Below, one piece after another: positions 7,488 to 16,983 of a DNA stretch of 64,000 nucleotides (position 1 is the first letter of the stretch; each line of letters begins with the position of its first letter). A program made the position numbers and the translations under genes. The stretch is from Anaerolineales bacterium (GTDB lineage Bacteria > Chloroflexota > Anaerolineae > Anaerolineales > UBA11579), in the NCBI GenBank assembly GCA_021463845.1, contig JAJTXV010000003.1, positions 1 through 64,000 on the forward strand. The letters are read 5' to 3'. The notes below the pieces were generated by a model. It made no database searches and had not been told where the DNA came from. It worked only from the letters and a program-made list of their open reading frames with translations.

Positions 7488-10057
7488 ACACCCCGGCCCT
7501 CGCGCCGAGCCTGCTCAAGGTTGCCTGGCGCTACCTGCTCACCCACCCCTTGCAAAGTCTGCTCATGCTCATCGGCATCGCCATGGGCGTCGGCGTCGCC
7601 GTCAGCGTCGATATTGCCAACGCCAGCGCCGCCCAGGCCTTCGAACTCAGCACCGAGGCCGTGGCGGGCAAAGCCACCCACTACATCTCCGCCGGGCCGC
7701 TGGGCCTCGACGAGCAAACTTATATTGACCTGCGCACCGCCGGCCTGGAGATCCCCATGGCCCCGGTGCTCAGCCAGCTGGTCACCTCACCACAACTCGG
7801 CAACACTCCCTTACAACTCATGGGTATCGACCCGTTCGCCGAGCTGCCCTTCCGCAACTACATCGCCGGCGAGGATGGCGAGAACAGCCCCAGCGCCGCC
7901 ATGGGCGCCTTCTACGCCATCCCCGGCGCGGTGCTGCTGCCCGCGCCGATGGCTGAGCAGTACGGCCTGAGCGAAGGCGACTCGCTAGAACTCAACATCA
8001 ACGGCGCTCCGCTGCCGGCCGTGGTGGCCGGGCTGCTGCAGCCGCGCGACAACCTGAGCGCGCAGGCCCTGCAAGGCTTGCTGCTGGCCGACCTTGCCAC
8101 CGTGCAGGAGTTCAGCGGCCGCCTGGGCCGCTTGGAGCGTATCGATCTCATTCTCCCCAGCCAGAACCGCGACGCCATCATTGCTGACCTGGAGGCGCGT
8201 TTGCCGCAGGGCGCGGTCGTGCTGCAATCCGAGAGCCGCAACCAATCCGTCGAGCAGATGACCGCCGCCTTCCGTACCAACATCACCGCCCTCAGTCTGC
8301 TGGGCCTGGTGGTCGGCGTCTTCCTCATTTACAACACGGTCACCTTCTCGGTCGTGCAGCGCCGCCAGTCCTTCGGCACACTGCGTGCCCTGGGCGTCAG
8401 CAGCCGCGAGATCTTCGCGCTGGTACTGGGCGAAGCGCTGCTGGTGGGCGTCTTCGGCTCGCTGCTGGGTCTCGGCCTCGGCATCCTGATGGGCCGCGGC
8501 GCAGTCGCCATGGTCTCGCAGACCATCAATGACGTCTTCTACACCATAACCGTGCGCGAGGTCAGCTTGCCGGCACAGAGCCTGCTCAAAGGCGCGCTGC
8601 TGGGCATGCTGGCCACCCTCGTGGCCGCCATCATCCCCGCCTGGGAGGCGGCCAAGTCGCCACCCCGCCGCACGCTTTCGCGCTCCCAGCTCGAAAGCAT
8701 CTCGCGCCGCACGCTGGCCCAGGCCAGCATCGCCGGGGCGCTGGTGGCCGCCGCCTCGATTTGGGCCTTGGCCCGCCTGGACCTGCAGCTCATCCCCAGC
8801 TTCGGGGCCATGTTCGGCGTCGTGATCGGCGCCGCCCTGGTAGCGCCTTTCATCATGCAGGTCAGCATGCCGCTGCTAGCGCGTGTTCTGGCCCCGCTCA
8901 TCGGCCCGCTGGGGCGCTTGGCCCCGCGCGAGGTCTCGGCCTCGGCCAGCCGCACCTCGCCCGCCATGGCGGCGCTGATGGTAGCGGTGGCCGTCACCAT
9001 CGGAGGCAGCCTGATGGTCAGCAGCTTCCGCGCCAGCGTGGTGGATTGGATGGAAGTCATCCTGCGCAACGATGTCTACGGCTCTGTCGCCGGCGCCAAC
9101 CTCTCCGAGCCGCAGGAAGCTATTGACCCCGCCGTGCTGCGCCGCCTGGAAAGCTGGCCCAACGTGGAAGCCGCCTATTACCTGCGCAATGTCATCGTCG
9201 ATTCGCCCCACGGCCCGCTGATGGTCGCCGCCAACAACAATCCCAACGACGGCGACGAACAGGTCTACTTCGCCGCCGAAGGCAGCGGCCAGCAAGTCTG
9301 GCAGGCCGTGCAGAACGGGGCGGTGATGATCTCGGAGCCGCTGGCCAACCGCCTGGAGCTCGGCGTGGGCGACAGCATCACGCTCTACACGCCCGCTGGC
9401 CCGCGCGATTTTCACATCTCAGCCGTATTCAGCGATTACACCTCCAGCCGGGGCAACATCACTATGTGGCTGGAGACGTACCGGCAGATCTGGAACGACC
9501 AAAGTGTGACGGCTTTCTCCACCATACTCACTCCCGGTACCGATGTAGACGCCACCGTGGCTGAGATGCAGCGCGAGCTCAGCCCGCAGCAGCTGCTCCA
9601 CATCCGCTCCAACAGCACCCTGCGCGCCGAGAGCCTCCGCGTGTTCGACCGCACTTTTCTCATCAGCAGCGCCCTGCACCTCATCACCACCAATGTGGCC
9701 TTCGTCGGCGTACTCTCCGCCATGCTTTCGCTCCAGCTGGAGAAACAGCGCCAGATGGGCATCCTCAAAGCCATTGGCCTCACCGTCCGCCAGATCTGGT
9801 CGCTGACCCTGCTCGAGACCGGGCTGATCGGCGCGCTGGCCGGGCTGCTGGCCCTACCCATGGGTCTGGTCATCGCCCAGGTGCTGCTGACCCTGATCAA
9901 TCGCCGCTCCTTCGGCTGGACCCTGCAGCTGCATTTTGAAAGCCAGCCGTTCATCGAAGCCCTGCTGGTGGCCATCGCCGCCGCCCTGCTGGCTGGCTTG
10001 TACCCGGCCTGGCGCGCCAGCCGCCGCAGCGCCGCGGATGCCATGAGGTTTGACTGA
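7484..10057 (+). CDS. FtsX-like ABC permease, two-repeat type (AttFG-like)
   Basis: An 857-residue permease with the duplicated FtsX plan: a first membrane segment near 15-40, an extracytoplasmic domain, three segments around 265-390, a second set around 415-515, another large extracytoplasmic domain (about 515-725), and a final three-helix FtsX block (730-850) with the LRALGVS / LKAIGLT coupling helices. It starts within the ATPase stop codon (ATGA) and ends in a TGATG overlap with the next gene. Such permeases usually move lipoproteins, peptides or hydrophobic compounds out of the membrane by a mechanotransmission mechanism. The substrate is unknown; the AttH-like partner suggests a lipid-like ligand. 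Confidence 0.9.
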   Translation: MNTPALAPSLLKVAWRYLLTHPLQSLLMLIGIAMGVGVAVSVDIANASAAQAFELSTEAVAGKATHYISAGPLGLDEQTYIDLRTAGLEIPMAPVLSQLVTSPQLGNTPLQLMGIDPFAELPFRNYIAGEDGENSPSAAMGAFYAIPGAVLLPAPMAEQYGLSEGDSLELNINGAPLPAVVAGLLQPRDNLSAQALQGLLLADLATVQEFSGRLGRLERIDLILPSQNRDAIIADLEARLPQGAVVLQSESRNQSVEQMTAAFRTNITALSLLGLVVGVFLIYNTVTFSVVQRRQSFGTLRALGVSSREIFALVLGEALLVGVFGSLLGLGLGILMGRGAVAMVSQTINDVFYTITVREVSLPAQSLLKGALLGMLATLVAAIIPAWEAAKSPPRRTLSRSQLESISRRTLAQASIAGALVAAASIWALARLDLQLIPSFGAMFGVVIGAALVAPFIMQVSMPLLARVLAPLIGPLGRLAPREVSASASRTSPAMAALMVAVAVTIGGSLMVSSFRASVVDWMEVILRNDVYGSVAGANLSEPQEAIDPAVLRRLESWPNVEAAYYLRNVIVDSPHGPLMVAANNNPNDGDEQVYFAAEGSGQQVWQAVQNGAVMISEPLANRLELGVGDSITLYTPAGPRDFHISAVFSDYTSSRGNITMWLETYRQIWNDQSVTAFSTILTPGTDVDATVAEMQRELSPQQLLHIRSNSTLRAESLRVFDRTFLISSALHLITTNVAFVGVLSAMLSLQLEKQRQMGILKAIGLTVRQIWSLTLLETGLIGALAGLLALPMGLVIAQVLLTLINRRSFGWTLQLHFESQPFIEALLVAIAAALLAGLYPAWRASRRSAADAMRFD

Positions 10058-11211
10058 TGCGCCGCCTTGCGCCCTTGCTACTGTTGGTGCTTGGCCTGGC
10101 AGCCGCGGCCTATTTTGCGTTCCGCCCGCCGGCCAGGCCTGACAATCTCAACGCCTCGGTGCAGAGCACGCCACAGGTGATCGAAGGCTTTGCCCGCGCC
10201 GAAGGCCCGCGTGAGTTCAACTTTCCGGCAGATTTCGGCCCCCACCCTGACTTCCAAACCGAGTGGTGGTACTACACGGGCAACCTGGAAACGGCAGACG
10301 GCCGCCATTTTGGCTACCAGCTCACGTTCTTCCGCCGCGGCCTGCTGCCGCCCGCCCAGCTGCCGCCGCGCGGCAGCCAGTGGGCCACCGGCCAGGTCTA
10401 CATGGCCCACTTCACCATCACCGATGTGCAGACTGGCGATTTCTACGCCACTGAGCGCTTCTCGCGCGGCGCGGCCGGGCTGGCTGGGGCGCAGGGTGAG
10501 CCCTACGCTGTGTGGCTGGAGGATTGGCGCGTAGAAGCCAACGGGCCGGACACCTTCAGCCTGTACGCCGCCAACGAAGGGCTGCGTCTGGAGCTCACCC
10601 TGCATGACACCAAAGGCCCCATCCTGCAGGGCGAGCGCGGCTACAGCCGCAAAGGCGAGCAGCCTGGCAATGCTTCCTACTATTACAGTCAGACCCGCCT
10701 GGTTACCGAGGGCCGCCTCACCATTGGCGACGAAACCTTCCAGCTCAGCGGCCTGAGCTGGAAGGACCACGAATTCAGCACTTCGGTACTGACCAGCGAG
10801 ATCGCCGGATGGGATTGGTTCTCGCTGCAGCTCGACAACGGCTACGAACTCATGCTCTACCAGCTGCGCCGCGCCGACGGCAGCGTGTTGCCGCGCTCCA
10901 GCGGCACGCTGGTGGCGCCGAATGGCAGTACCACCCAGCTCTTCGCCGGCGATTTTGTGCTCACCCCGCTCAGCCAGTGGCGCAGCCCGCACTCCGGCGC
11001 CGAGTACCCCGCCAGCTGGCGCATCAGCCTGCCCGCCCACAACCTGGAGCTTGAGGTCACGCCCTACCTCAGTGACCAGGAGCTGCTGCATACCTTCACC
11101 TACTGGGAGGGCACCGTGCGTATCAGCGGCAGCCAGGCCGGGCAGTCCGTCAATGGCTCCGGCTATGTCGAGCTGACCGGCTACGCCGAACCCTTCAATG
11201 GTGATTTTTGA
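10057..11211 (+). CDS. AttH-like / carotenoid 1,2-hydratase-fold lipocalin-like protein
   Basis: A 384-residue secreted or membrane-anchored protein with an N-terminal hydrophobic helix (residues 6-22) and the AttH/CrtC signature TEWWYYTGNL (68-77). A second family motif, LSWKDHEFSTS, lies near residue 230. Members adopt two lipocalin-like barrels and include carotenoid hydratases and AttH, the fourth component of the att transport cluster. It is translationally coupled to the permease upstream (TGATG) and to the cupredoxin downstream (TGATG). An enzymatic role is possible but not shown; binding the transported hydrophobic molecule is the simpler inference. Confidence 0.85.
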   Translation: MRRLAPLLLLVLGLAAAAYFAFRPPARPDNLNASVQSTPQVIEGFARAEGPREFNFPADFGPHPDFQTEWWYYTGNLETADGRHFGYQLTFFRRGLLPPAQLPPRGSQWATGQVYMAHFTITDVQTGDFYATERFSRGAAGLAGAQGEPYAVWLEDWRVEANGPDTFSLYAANEGLRLELTLHDTKGPILQGERGYSRKGEQPGNASYYYSQTRLVTEGRLTIGDETFQLSGLSWKDHEFSTSVLTSEIAGWDWFSLQLDNGYELMLYQLRRADGSVLPRSSGTLVAPNGSTTQLFAGDFVLTPLSQWRSPHSGAEYPASWRISLPAHNLELEVTPYLSDQELLHTFTYWEGTVRISGSQAGQSVNGSGYVELTGYAEPFNGDF

Positions 11212-11552
11212 TGAAGCTGAGACTGCTTGCCATTCTGGTTTTGTTGGCAGCCGCGCTGGCCGCCTGCATGCCCGAACCCGTGCGCGTCACCCTCACCGCC
11301 CATGACATCCTGTGGGATATGGAGGAGATCCACGTGCGCGCCGGCCAGCCCGTCGAACTGACCCTGCAAAATCACGGCGCGCTTGACCACGCCCTCAGGG
11401 TCAGCGCGCTGGGCATTGATGTGCTCCTTTCCCCTGGCGATGTGGAGATCGTCACCTTCACCATAGAGCAGCCCGGCACGATCGAGTACATCTGCAGCAT
11501 CCCGGGCCACGATGAGGCGGGGATGGTCGGCTACATCATCGTCAGCGACTAG
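11211..11552 (+). CDS. Cupredoxin-like lipoprotein
   Basis: A 113-residue exported lipoprotein with the lipobox LAAC (Cys19) and a single cupredoxin domain. Likely type-1 copper ligands are His60 (LDHAL), Cys95, His100 and Met105 in YICSIPGHDEAGM. It would carry electrons or copper outside the cytoplasmic membrane. The ATG at 11211 overlaps the AttH-like stop codon (TGATG), so it is read as the last gene of the ABC operon; a TTG one codon earlier is possible. Having a cupredoxin in an att-like operon is not part of the described AttEFGH set. Confidence 0.85.
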   Translation: MKLRLLAILVLLAAALAACMPEPVRVTLTAHDILWDMEEIHVRAGQPVELTLQNHGALDHALRVSALGIDVLLSPGDVEIVTFTIEQPGTIEYICSIPGHDEAGMVGYIIVSD

Positions 11553-11692
11553 CCGCCTGGTTTGTGGGCTTGGCACTCATTCTTTTCTTATCCCATCGGG
11601 TAGAATCTAATTACCCACAGAAGCAGCCTTGAATTCATGCTTTTTGCTGACGCTTGGCGTGCCTGGCGGGTATTTGCACTACGGGAGACGAT

Positions 11693-12406
11693 TTGACGAC
11701 TAAAGGACCATACAGGCTACTCACTCGCGGAAGGGGGCGCGGCGGGCGCACGAATGTCTTTGCCTATGGGTTGGGCCTGCTGGCCTTGCTGCTGCTGGCC
11801 AGCGGCTGCTACACCACCTACAGCTGGTACTCCGGCGGCGGCATTGGCGGCATTTTCCCCAGTGACACCCCTACCCCCACCATCACGCCTACCCCCAGCC
11901 TCACCCCCACGGTAACCGAGCCGCCCACCGAGACTGCGATCGCCAACACGCCTACCGCCTCGGCGCCCTTCCTGTACACCGTAGCTTCAGGCGACACGAT
12001 CTCCAGCATCGCCGAGCGCTTTGGCGTCGAATACATCGTCATCATGATCTTGAACGGGCTCAATAACAGCAGCGTGCTGCTGGTGGGGCAGGAAATCATC
12101 ATCCCCAACCCGGATATGCCCTTCCCTGAACCGACCCCCCTGCCCGACAACCTGCGCTTCGGCGACGAGATCCTGTACCTCGTGCTGCCGGGCGACTCCC
12201 TGGCCGCCATTGCCGAACGCTTCCTGAGCACGGTGGATGACATCCTGCGCGAGAATGGGCTCGACAACCCCAACAACATCTTCGTGGGCCAGCTGCTCAC
12301 CGTGCGCGTGCGCATCATCACGGCCACGCCCGGCCCCTCGCCCACGCCGGTGGGCACCAGCGGCCCCATCCCCACCGTCACCCCCTCGCCTACGGTTACA
12401 CCGTAG
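11693..12406 (+). CDS. LysM-repeat lipoprotein with Thr/Pro linker
   Basis: A 237-residue cell-surface protein. A TTG at 11693 preceded by GGGAG is the best start, although the frame is open from another TTG at 11654. A basic N-terminus leads to a hydrophobic segment ending LLLASGC (Cys39), a probable lipobox. A TPTPTITPTPSLTPT linker follows, then two LysM domains at about residues 94-138 (VASGDTISSIAERF) and 161-206 (LPGDSLAAIAERF), and another Pro/Thr tail. LysM domains bind peptidoglycan or other N-acetylglucosamine polymers. A -10-like TAGAAT lies at 11601-11606. Confidence 0.85.
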   Translation: MTTKGPYRLLTRGRGRGGRTNVFAYGLGLLALLLLASGCYTTYSWYSGGGIGGIFPSDTPTPTITPTPSLTPTVTEPPTETAIANTPTASAPFLYTVASGDTISSIAERFGVEYIVIMILNGLNNSSVLLVGQEIIIPNPDMPFPEPTPLPDNLRFGDEILYLVLPGDSLAAIAERFLSTVDDILRENGLDNPNNIFVGQLLTVRVRIITATPGPSPTPVGTSGPIPTVTPSPTVTP

Positions 12407-12421
12407 GCAGTGCCCCTGAAC

Positions 12422-12454
12422 AAAAAAGCCCGCTGCTGTGCAGCGGGCTTTTTT
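12422..12454. terminator. Bidirectional terminator between lysM gene and rnj
   Basis: Stem GCCCGCTGC (12428-12436), loop TGT, GCAGCGGGC (12440-12448), flanked by six A and six T residues. Both convergent genes end within 20 bp. Confidence 0.95.
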
Positions 12455-12455
12455 A

Positions 12456-14102
12456 TTAGTTGGGGTTGACCAGCACGAAGATCATCGGCTTGCGCTTGGT
12501 CACATCAAAGAAGTGATCGCGCAGCTTGACCTCCAGCTGGCGCTGCAGGTCGCCGTTGGCTTCGGCCAGGGTCTTCTCGATCTGGCGGCGGGTTTCCGCC
12601 AGCAGTTCGTCCGATTCGCGCTGGTATACGAAACCGCGCGTAATGATCTCCGGCTCGCGCACCAGCTTGCGGGTTTGCGGGTTGATGCGCAGGTTGACCA
12701 GCACGAAGCCCTCGCGCGCCAGGGCGTCACGCTCACGCATGACCGCCGGGCCAATGTCGCCCACGCTGGCGCCGTCCACAAACACGTGGCCCCCGGGGAT
12801 ACGCTCACCCATGAACATCTTGCCCGCACTGAACTCGATCACCTGGCCATTTTCCACGATGGCCACATTGTCCTTGGCGTAGCCCAGGCTCTGGGCGATG
12901 GCCGCATGCTGGTGCAGGTGGCGCAGTTCACCGTGGACCGGGATCAAGTACTTGGGCTTGATCAGGTTCAGCATGAACTTCATCTCCTCCTGGCTGGCGT
13001 GGCCGGAGACGTGCACCGCTTCCACGGGGTCGTACACCACATGGGCGCCGCGCTGGAACAGCTTGTTGATCGTGCGCGAGACGCTCTCCTCATTACCCGG
13101 GATGGGGTGCGAGGACAGCACCACCGTATCGGTGGGCAGCAGGTCAAACTGGCGGTTGGTGCCAGACGCCAGGCGCCCCACGATGCTGGAGGGCTCGCCC
13201 TGCGAGCCGGTGCACATCAGCACCACCTCATGCGGGGGCAGCCGCAGCGCCTCGTCGATCGGCACCAGCAGCTCATCCGGCAGGTTCAGGTAGCCAAGCT
13301 GCTTGGCCATCTTGGCGTTCTCGCGCATGCTGGTGCCGACGAAAGCCATCTTGCGCCCGTGGCGCAAGGCGGCCTCGCCCACCAGTTGGATGCGCGAGAT
13401 TAGCGAGGCGAAGGTGGCCACCAGGATGCGCCCTTGGGCCGCACGGAACACTTTGTCGAAGGCGGGTTCGATGACCCGCTCAGACGGCGTCCAGCCGGCC
13501 CGGTCGGCATTGGTCGAGTCGCCCAGCATGGCCAGCACGCCGCGGCCGGCGAACTCGGCCAGCTTGGCGTAGTCGGTCGGCCAGTTATCCACCGGAGTGT
13601 GATCCAGCTTGTAGTCGCCGGTGTGCACCACCAGGCCAGCCGGTGTGGTGATGCCGAGAGCGACACAGTCAGGGATGGAGTGGCACACATGGCAGAACTC
13701 CACCTTGAAGACGCCGATCTGCACCGTATCACCGGCCTTGATCTCGGTCACCTTGGCTTTGCCAGACTGCCCGCCGCGGGCCAGCTTGACCTCAAGCAGG
13801 CCCTTGGTGAGCGGGGTGGCATAGATGGGCGCGTTGATCTGCTCGACCACATGGTGGATGGCGCCGGTGTGGTCTTCGTGTCCGTGGGTGATGACGATGC
13901 CCTTGACCTTGTCCCGCTTGTCCAGCAGGTACTTGAAGTCAGGGATGATGTAATCGATCCCCAGCATGTCGCTCTCCGGGAACATGATGCCCGTGTCAAC
14001 CACCAGAATTTCGTCTCCGTATTCGAAGACGGTCATGTTCTTGCCGATCTCTCCCAAGCCCCCCAGCGGGATGATGCGCAATTTTTGTGTTTTCTTACTC
14101 AT
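12456..14102 (-). CDS. rnj: Ribonuclease J
   Basis: A 548-residue metallo-beta-lactamase/beta-CASP nuclease with both 5'-3' exonuclease and endonuclease activity in the RNase J family, central to mRNA decay and rRNA maturation. The motif HGHEDH (73-78) supplies the zinc ligands; CTGSQGEP and VSGHAS are beta-CASP motifs, and a C-terminal region follows. The start at MSKKTQKLRIIPLGG is preferred over a GTG five codons upstream because conserved sequence begins there. A -10/-35 pair about 230 nt upstream implies a long structured leader. Confidence 0.95.
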   Translation of the reverse strand: MSKKTQKLRIIPLGGLGEIGKNMTVFEYGDEILVVDTGIMFPESDMLGIDYIIPDFKYLLDKRDKVKGIVITHGHEDHTGAIHHVVEQINAPIYATPLTKGLLEVKLARGGQSGKAKVTEIKAGDTVQIGVFKVEFCHVCHSIPDCVALGITTPAGLVVHTGDYKLDHTPVDNWPTDYAKLAEFAGRGVLAMLGDSTNADRAGWTPSERVIEPAFDKVFRAAQGRILVATFASLISRIQLVGEAALRHGRKMAFVGTSMRENAKMAKQLGYLNLPDELLVPIDEALRLPPHEVVLMCTGSQGEPSSIVGRLASGTNRQFDLLPTDTVVLSSHPIPGNEESVSRTINKLFQRGAHVVYDPVEAVHVSGHASQEEMKFMLNLIKPKYLIPVHGELRHLHQHAAIAQSLGYAKDNVAIVENGQVIEFSAGKMFMGERIPGGHVFVDGASVGDIGPAVMRERDALAREGFVLVNLRINPQTRKLVREPEIITRGFVYQRESDELLAETRRQIEKTLAEANGDLQRQLEVKLRDHFFDVTKRKPMIFVLVNPN

Positions 14103-14328
14103 AAACGTTAAATACACCTTGCAGGGCGCGCAATCACGCTGCCCTGCCCTTTCTTATTTTGTGTTACTTGAAGCCAGTTTGATGTTCGGCATAAATGCCG
14201 AACATCACCAAACAAAAACCCCGACACGTGTTCCACGGCCGGGGTAATGATCTCATCGGGTACTGCTAGTTGTAGTTAGCAAATCCAGAAAAGGCCAAAT
14301 GCTAGGCCGTAATGTCAAATAACGCCGT
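14103..14328 (-). promoter_or_regulatory. Structured 5' leader of rnj
   Basis: Between the predicted start site (about 14323) and the rnj ATG the minus-strand RNA has three strong hairpins. In order of transcription these are a terminator-like one (14244-14214), a perfect 12-bp hairpin GATGTTCGGCAT-aa-ATGCCGAACATC (14206-14181), and GCAGGGC/GCCCTGC (14147-14121) just before the start. The arrangement would allow attenuation, autoregulation by RNase J cleavage, or a small RNA. No known riboswitch was recognised. Confidence 0.45.
14214..14244 (-). terminator. Terminator-like hairpin inside the rnj leader
   Basis: On the minus strand CCCCG ... CGTG-GAA-CACG ... CGGGG is followed by TTTTTG. It lies about 110 nt upstream of the rnj start and about 80 nt downstream of the promoter, the right place for premature termination. 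Confidence 0.55.
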
Positions 14329-14329
14329 A

Positions 14330-14359
14330 ATTATAGCACGCGGGTGGTTTCGAACACAA
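14330..14359 (-). promoter_or_regulatory. rnj promoter
   Basis: Minus-strand TATAAT (14335-14330), 18-bp spacer, TTGTGT (14359-14354). Confidence 0.6.
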
Positions 14360-14392
14360 GCGGAGGGATGAGCCGCAGATGAGATAAAGCAC

Positions 14393-14490
14393 AGCCCCGC
14401 ACAAGTGCGGGGCTGCTTGCATAGCATGAAGTCTCGCGGCGAGCGAAGCTCGCCAAAAGGCCCTAAAGTCTCGCCGTAGGCGAGACTTTA
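14393..14490 (-). terminator. Hairpin cluster downstream of groEL
   Basis: Three hairpins follow the groEL stop: TAAAGTCTCGCC-gta-GGCGAGACTTTA (14490-14464), GGCGAGC-gaa-GCTCGCC (about 14438-14454), and AGCCCCGCAC-aa-GTGCGGGGCT (14414-14393) with a short T-containing tail. The last is the best terminator candidate; the others may stabilise the groESL mRNA 3' end. Confidence 0.6.
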
Positions 14491-14496
14491 AGAGGC

Positions 14497-16134
14497 CTAG
14501 TACTCAGGCATGTGGCCGCCGCCAGGGGCGGGGGCCGGATGCTCCTCAGGCTTGTCGGTGATGAGCGCCTCGGTGGTGAGGATCATGGCGGCGATGGAAG
14601 CGGCGTTCTCGAGCGCGCCGCGGGTCACCTTGGCGGGGTCGATCCAGCCCTTCTCAACCATGTCCACAAAGTCCTCAGCCAGCACATCAAAGCCGATGGT
14701 CTTGCTCTTCAGCTCCTCGTGCTTGCGCAGCACACCGTCCACGATCACCGAGCCATCCTGGCCGGCGTTCTGGGCGATGCGGCGCAGCGGCTGCTCGAGG
14801 GCGCGGCGCACGATGGACACGCCAACCTTCTCATCCTCGCCAGCCACCTTCAGCTTGTCGAGCACGGCGCGGGCGTTGAGCAGCGCCACACCACCACCCG
14901 GCACGATGCCCTCTTCAATGGCGGCGCGAGTGGCCGACACAGCGTCTTCGACGCGGTGTTTCTTTTCCTTCAGCTCGGTCTCGGTGGCGGCGCCAACACG
15001 GATGATGGCAACGCCGCCGGAGAGCTTGGCCAGACGCTCGTCCAGCTTCTCTTTGTCGTAGTCGCTGGTGCTGTTTTCCTTCTCGACGCGGATCTCTTCG
15101 ATGCGGCCCTTGATGGCCTTCTCGTCACCCTTGCCGCCAACGACGGTGGTGTTGTCCTTGTCGGAAACAACCTTCTCAGCCTGGCCCAGATCTTCCAAGG
15201 TGGCCGATTCAAGTTTGCGGCCCACTTCCTCAGAGATCACGGTGGCGCCGGTCAGCACAGCAATGTCCTGCAGCATGGCCTTGCGGCGGTCGCCAAAGCC
15301 GGGGGCTTTGACGGCCAGCACGTTCAGCATGCCGCGCAGTTTGTTGAGCACCAACGTGGCCAGGGCTTCGCCGTCAACATCCTCGGCGATGATGACCAGG
15401 TTGCGCTTGCCGGTCTGCACCAGCTTCTCCAGCAGCGGCACCATATCCTGGGCGGCGCTGATCTTCTTGTCGTGGATGAGGACCTGCGCGTCCTGGATCA
15501 CAGCTTCCATCGTCTCCGGGTTGGTGACGAAGTAAGCGGAGAGGTAACCGCGGTCGAACTGCATACCTTCGACGTACTCGGTCTCGAACTGCAGACCCTG
15601 CGAGTCTTCCACGGTGATGACGCCGTCGTTGCCGACCTTGTCGAACACTTCGGAGATGAGCTCACCAATGGTGCGGTCCTGAGCGGAGACAGACGCCACG
15701 TTGGCGATGTCTTCCTTGGTCTTGATCTCGATCGCCTGCTTCTTGATCTCGTCAGAGACGGCCTTGGTGGCAGCCTCAATACCGCGCTTGAGCAGCATGG
15801 GATTGGCGCCAGCGGCCAGGTTCTTCATGCCATCGGTCACGATGGCATGCGCCAGCAAAGTGCTGGTGGTGGTGCCGTCACCGGCGATGTCGTTGGTCTT
15901 GGAAGCAGCTTCCTTCAGCAGCTGGGCGCCCATGTTCTCGAACGGGTTCTCCAGCTCAATTTCCTTGGCGACGGTGACACCATCATGGGTGATGGTGGGA
16001 GCGCCAAACTTGCGGTCAAGGGCCACGTTGCGGCCCTTGGGGCCGAGCGTGGTGACCACGGCTTCGGCTACCGCGTCCACACCGCGCAGCAAGTGGCGGC
16101 GTGCTTCTTCAGAAAAGACGAGTTGTTTTGCCAT
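14497..16134 (-). CDS. groEL: Chaperonin GroEL (Hsp60)
   Basis: A 545-residue chaperonin that forms the ATP-driven folding chamber with GroES. Family motifs are clear: LGPKGRNV near 31-38, [11 protein letters not shown] for nucleotide binding near 86-96, and GGGVALLNA in the C-terminal equatorial domain. The C-terminal tail is [13 protein letters not shown], not a long GGM repeat. It lies 41 bp downstream of groES in one operon controlled by CIRCE. Length is normal. Confidence 0.98.
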   Translation of the reverse strand: MAKQLVFSEEARRHLLRGVDAVAEAVVTTLGPKGRNVALDRKFGAPTITHDGVTVAKEIELENPFENMGAQLLKEAASKTNDIAGDGTTTSTLLAHAIVTDGMKNLAAGANPMLLKRGIEAATKAVSDEIKKQAIEIKTKEDIANVASVSAQDRTIGELISEVFDKVGNDGVITVEDSQGLQFETEYVEGMQFDRGYLSAYFVTNPETMEAVIQDAQVLIHDKKISAAQDMVPLLEKLVQTGKRNLVIIAEDVDGEALATLVLNKLRGMLNVLAVKAPGFGDRRKAMLQDIAVLTGATVISEEVGRKLESATLEDLGQAEKVVSDKDNTTVVGGKGDEKAIKGRIEEIRVEKENSTSDYDKEKLDERLAKLSGGVAIIRVGAATETELKEKKHRVEDAVSATRAAIEEGIVPGGGVALLNARAVLDKLKVAGEDEKVGVSIVRRALEQPLRRIAQNAGQDGSVIVDGVLRKHEELKSKTIGFDVLAEDFVDMVEKGWIDPAKVTRGALENAASIAAMILTTEALITDKPEEHPAPAPGGGHMPEY

Positions 16135-16175
16135 AGGTTCTGATTCTCCTGATGAATTCGTAGAATGAGGCTTGG

Positions 16176-16472
16176 TTACTTGCCTACGATGGCCAGCAGG
16201 TCAGACTGGCGCAAGATCATGAGCTTCTTGCCTTCCACCTTGATCTCGGTGCCGGCGTATTTGGCAAACAGCACGGTGTCGCCTACGGCAACTTCCATGG
16301 CGATGACCTTGCCGTCCTCATCGCGCCCACCCGGGCCGGTGGCGAGGATCTTGCCGCGCTGGGGTTTTTCCTTGGCGGTCTCGGGCAGCACAATGCCGCC
16401 GGGAGTGATCTCCTCGTCCTCAATGGGCTCCACCAAGACGCGGTCGGCGAGCGGTTTGAGATTCTGAGCCAT
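16176..16472 (-). CDS. groES: Co-chaperonin GroES (Hsp10)
   Basis: A 98-residue GroES lid protein with the typical [11 protein letters not shown] start and [16 protein letters not shown] mobile loop. The frame is open up to 16553, but that ATG lies inside the CIRCE operator; the ATG at 16472 has a TTAGGAGG ribosome site and begins at conserved sequence. It is the first gene of the groESL operon. Confidence 0.98.
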   Translation of the reverse strand: MAQNLKPLADRVLVEPIEDEEITPGGIVLPETAKEKPQRGKILATGPGGRDEDGKVIAMEVAVGDTVLFAKYAGTEIKVEGKKLMILRQSDLLAIVGK

Positions 16473-16546
16473 ACAATGCCTCCTAAAACAGATTGAAAGA
16501 TGTTGTTCGTTTTGTGGGTGGGGGTCAAAAAGATATCTGCCCACCC

Positions 16547-16573
16547 TTAGCACTCTTTTGACTTGAGTGCTAA
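16547..16573 (-). promoter_or_regulatory. CIRCE operator of groESL
   Basis: Perfect TTAGCACTC-N9-GAGTGCTAA, the HrcA binding site. It begins about 10 nt downstream of the -10, so HrcA would cover the transcription start. Confidence 0.97.
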
Positions 16574-16582
16574 AGCGGGCAG

Positions 16583-16611
16583 ATAATAACCAGTTTGGGG
16601 GCCTCAGTCAA
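16583..16611 (-). promoter_or_regulatory. groESL promoter
   Basis: Minus-strand TTGACT (16611-16606), 17-bp spacer, TATTAT (16588-16583), directly upstream of CIRCE. The hrcA promoter has the same -35 and spacing. Confidence 0.85.
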
Positions 16612-16806
16612 GCGAAATCAAGGGGCTGGACAGCTTTCTGACACAGTTCTGACATTTTTGGGCGGAGGGTAGTGAGGACGCCGGGCGGAGTTTTAACCCA
16701 GGTTAATACTTTTACCCGTAAAGTTTGCACTTTTAACTTTTCGACGAATTAATACTTTTAGGATGTCAAGGAGTTTGGTATGAGTTACGGCGCAGGCTCT
16801 AGGTCT
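16612..16806. other. Intergenic region with AT-rich direct repeats
   Basis: No gene seen. It holds two copies of TTAATACTTTTA at 16703-16714 and 16749-16760, separated by an AACTTTT-rich stretch, in otherwise GC-rich DNA. It could be a protein-binding site or a remnant; nothing identifies its role. Confidence 0.35.
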
Positions 16807-16948
16807 GTCATTCCGAACGAGCGGCGAAGCCGCGAGGAGGAATCCTTTAGGCCAGAGCAAATTCAGCCGGGTTGTGCTTGACCTAAAGGATTCCTCGGCT
16901 GGCACAGCTTATGGCCAAGTGATTTCGAGGACACCGCCTCGGAATGAC
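16807..16948. repeat. Family B palindromic element (copy 1), MITE-like
   Basis: About 142 bp bounded by GTCATTCCGA and TCGGAATGAC, with inner inverted arms GAGGAATCCTTTAGG / CCTAAAGGATTCCTC. The same architecture recurs at 63306-63422 and as a half copy at 31263. No coding capacity. Confidence 0.8.
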
Positions 16949-16983
16949 GGGGTGCAAGGCTGTGAAACAGCGCAGGGGCTGCG

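Noticed and set aside
14512-16143. 543-codon open frame on the plus strand opposite groEL
   Set aside because: It is the codon-bias shadow of a highly conserved GroEL gene in GC-rich DNA; His/Gly/Leu-rich composition, no domain, no RBS.
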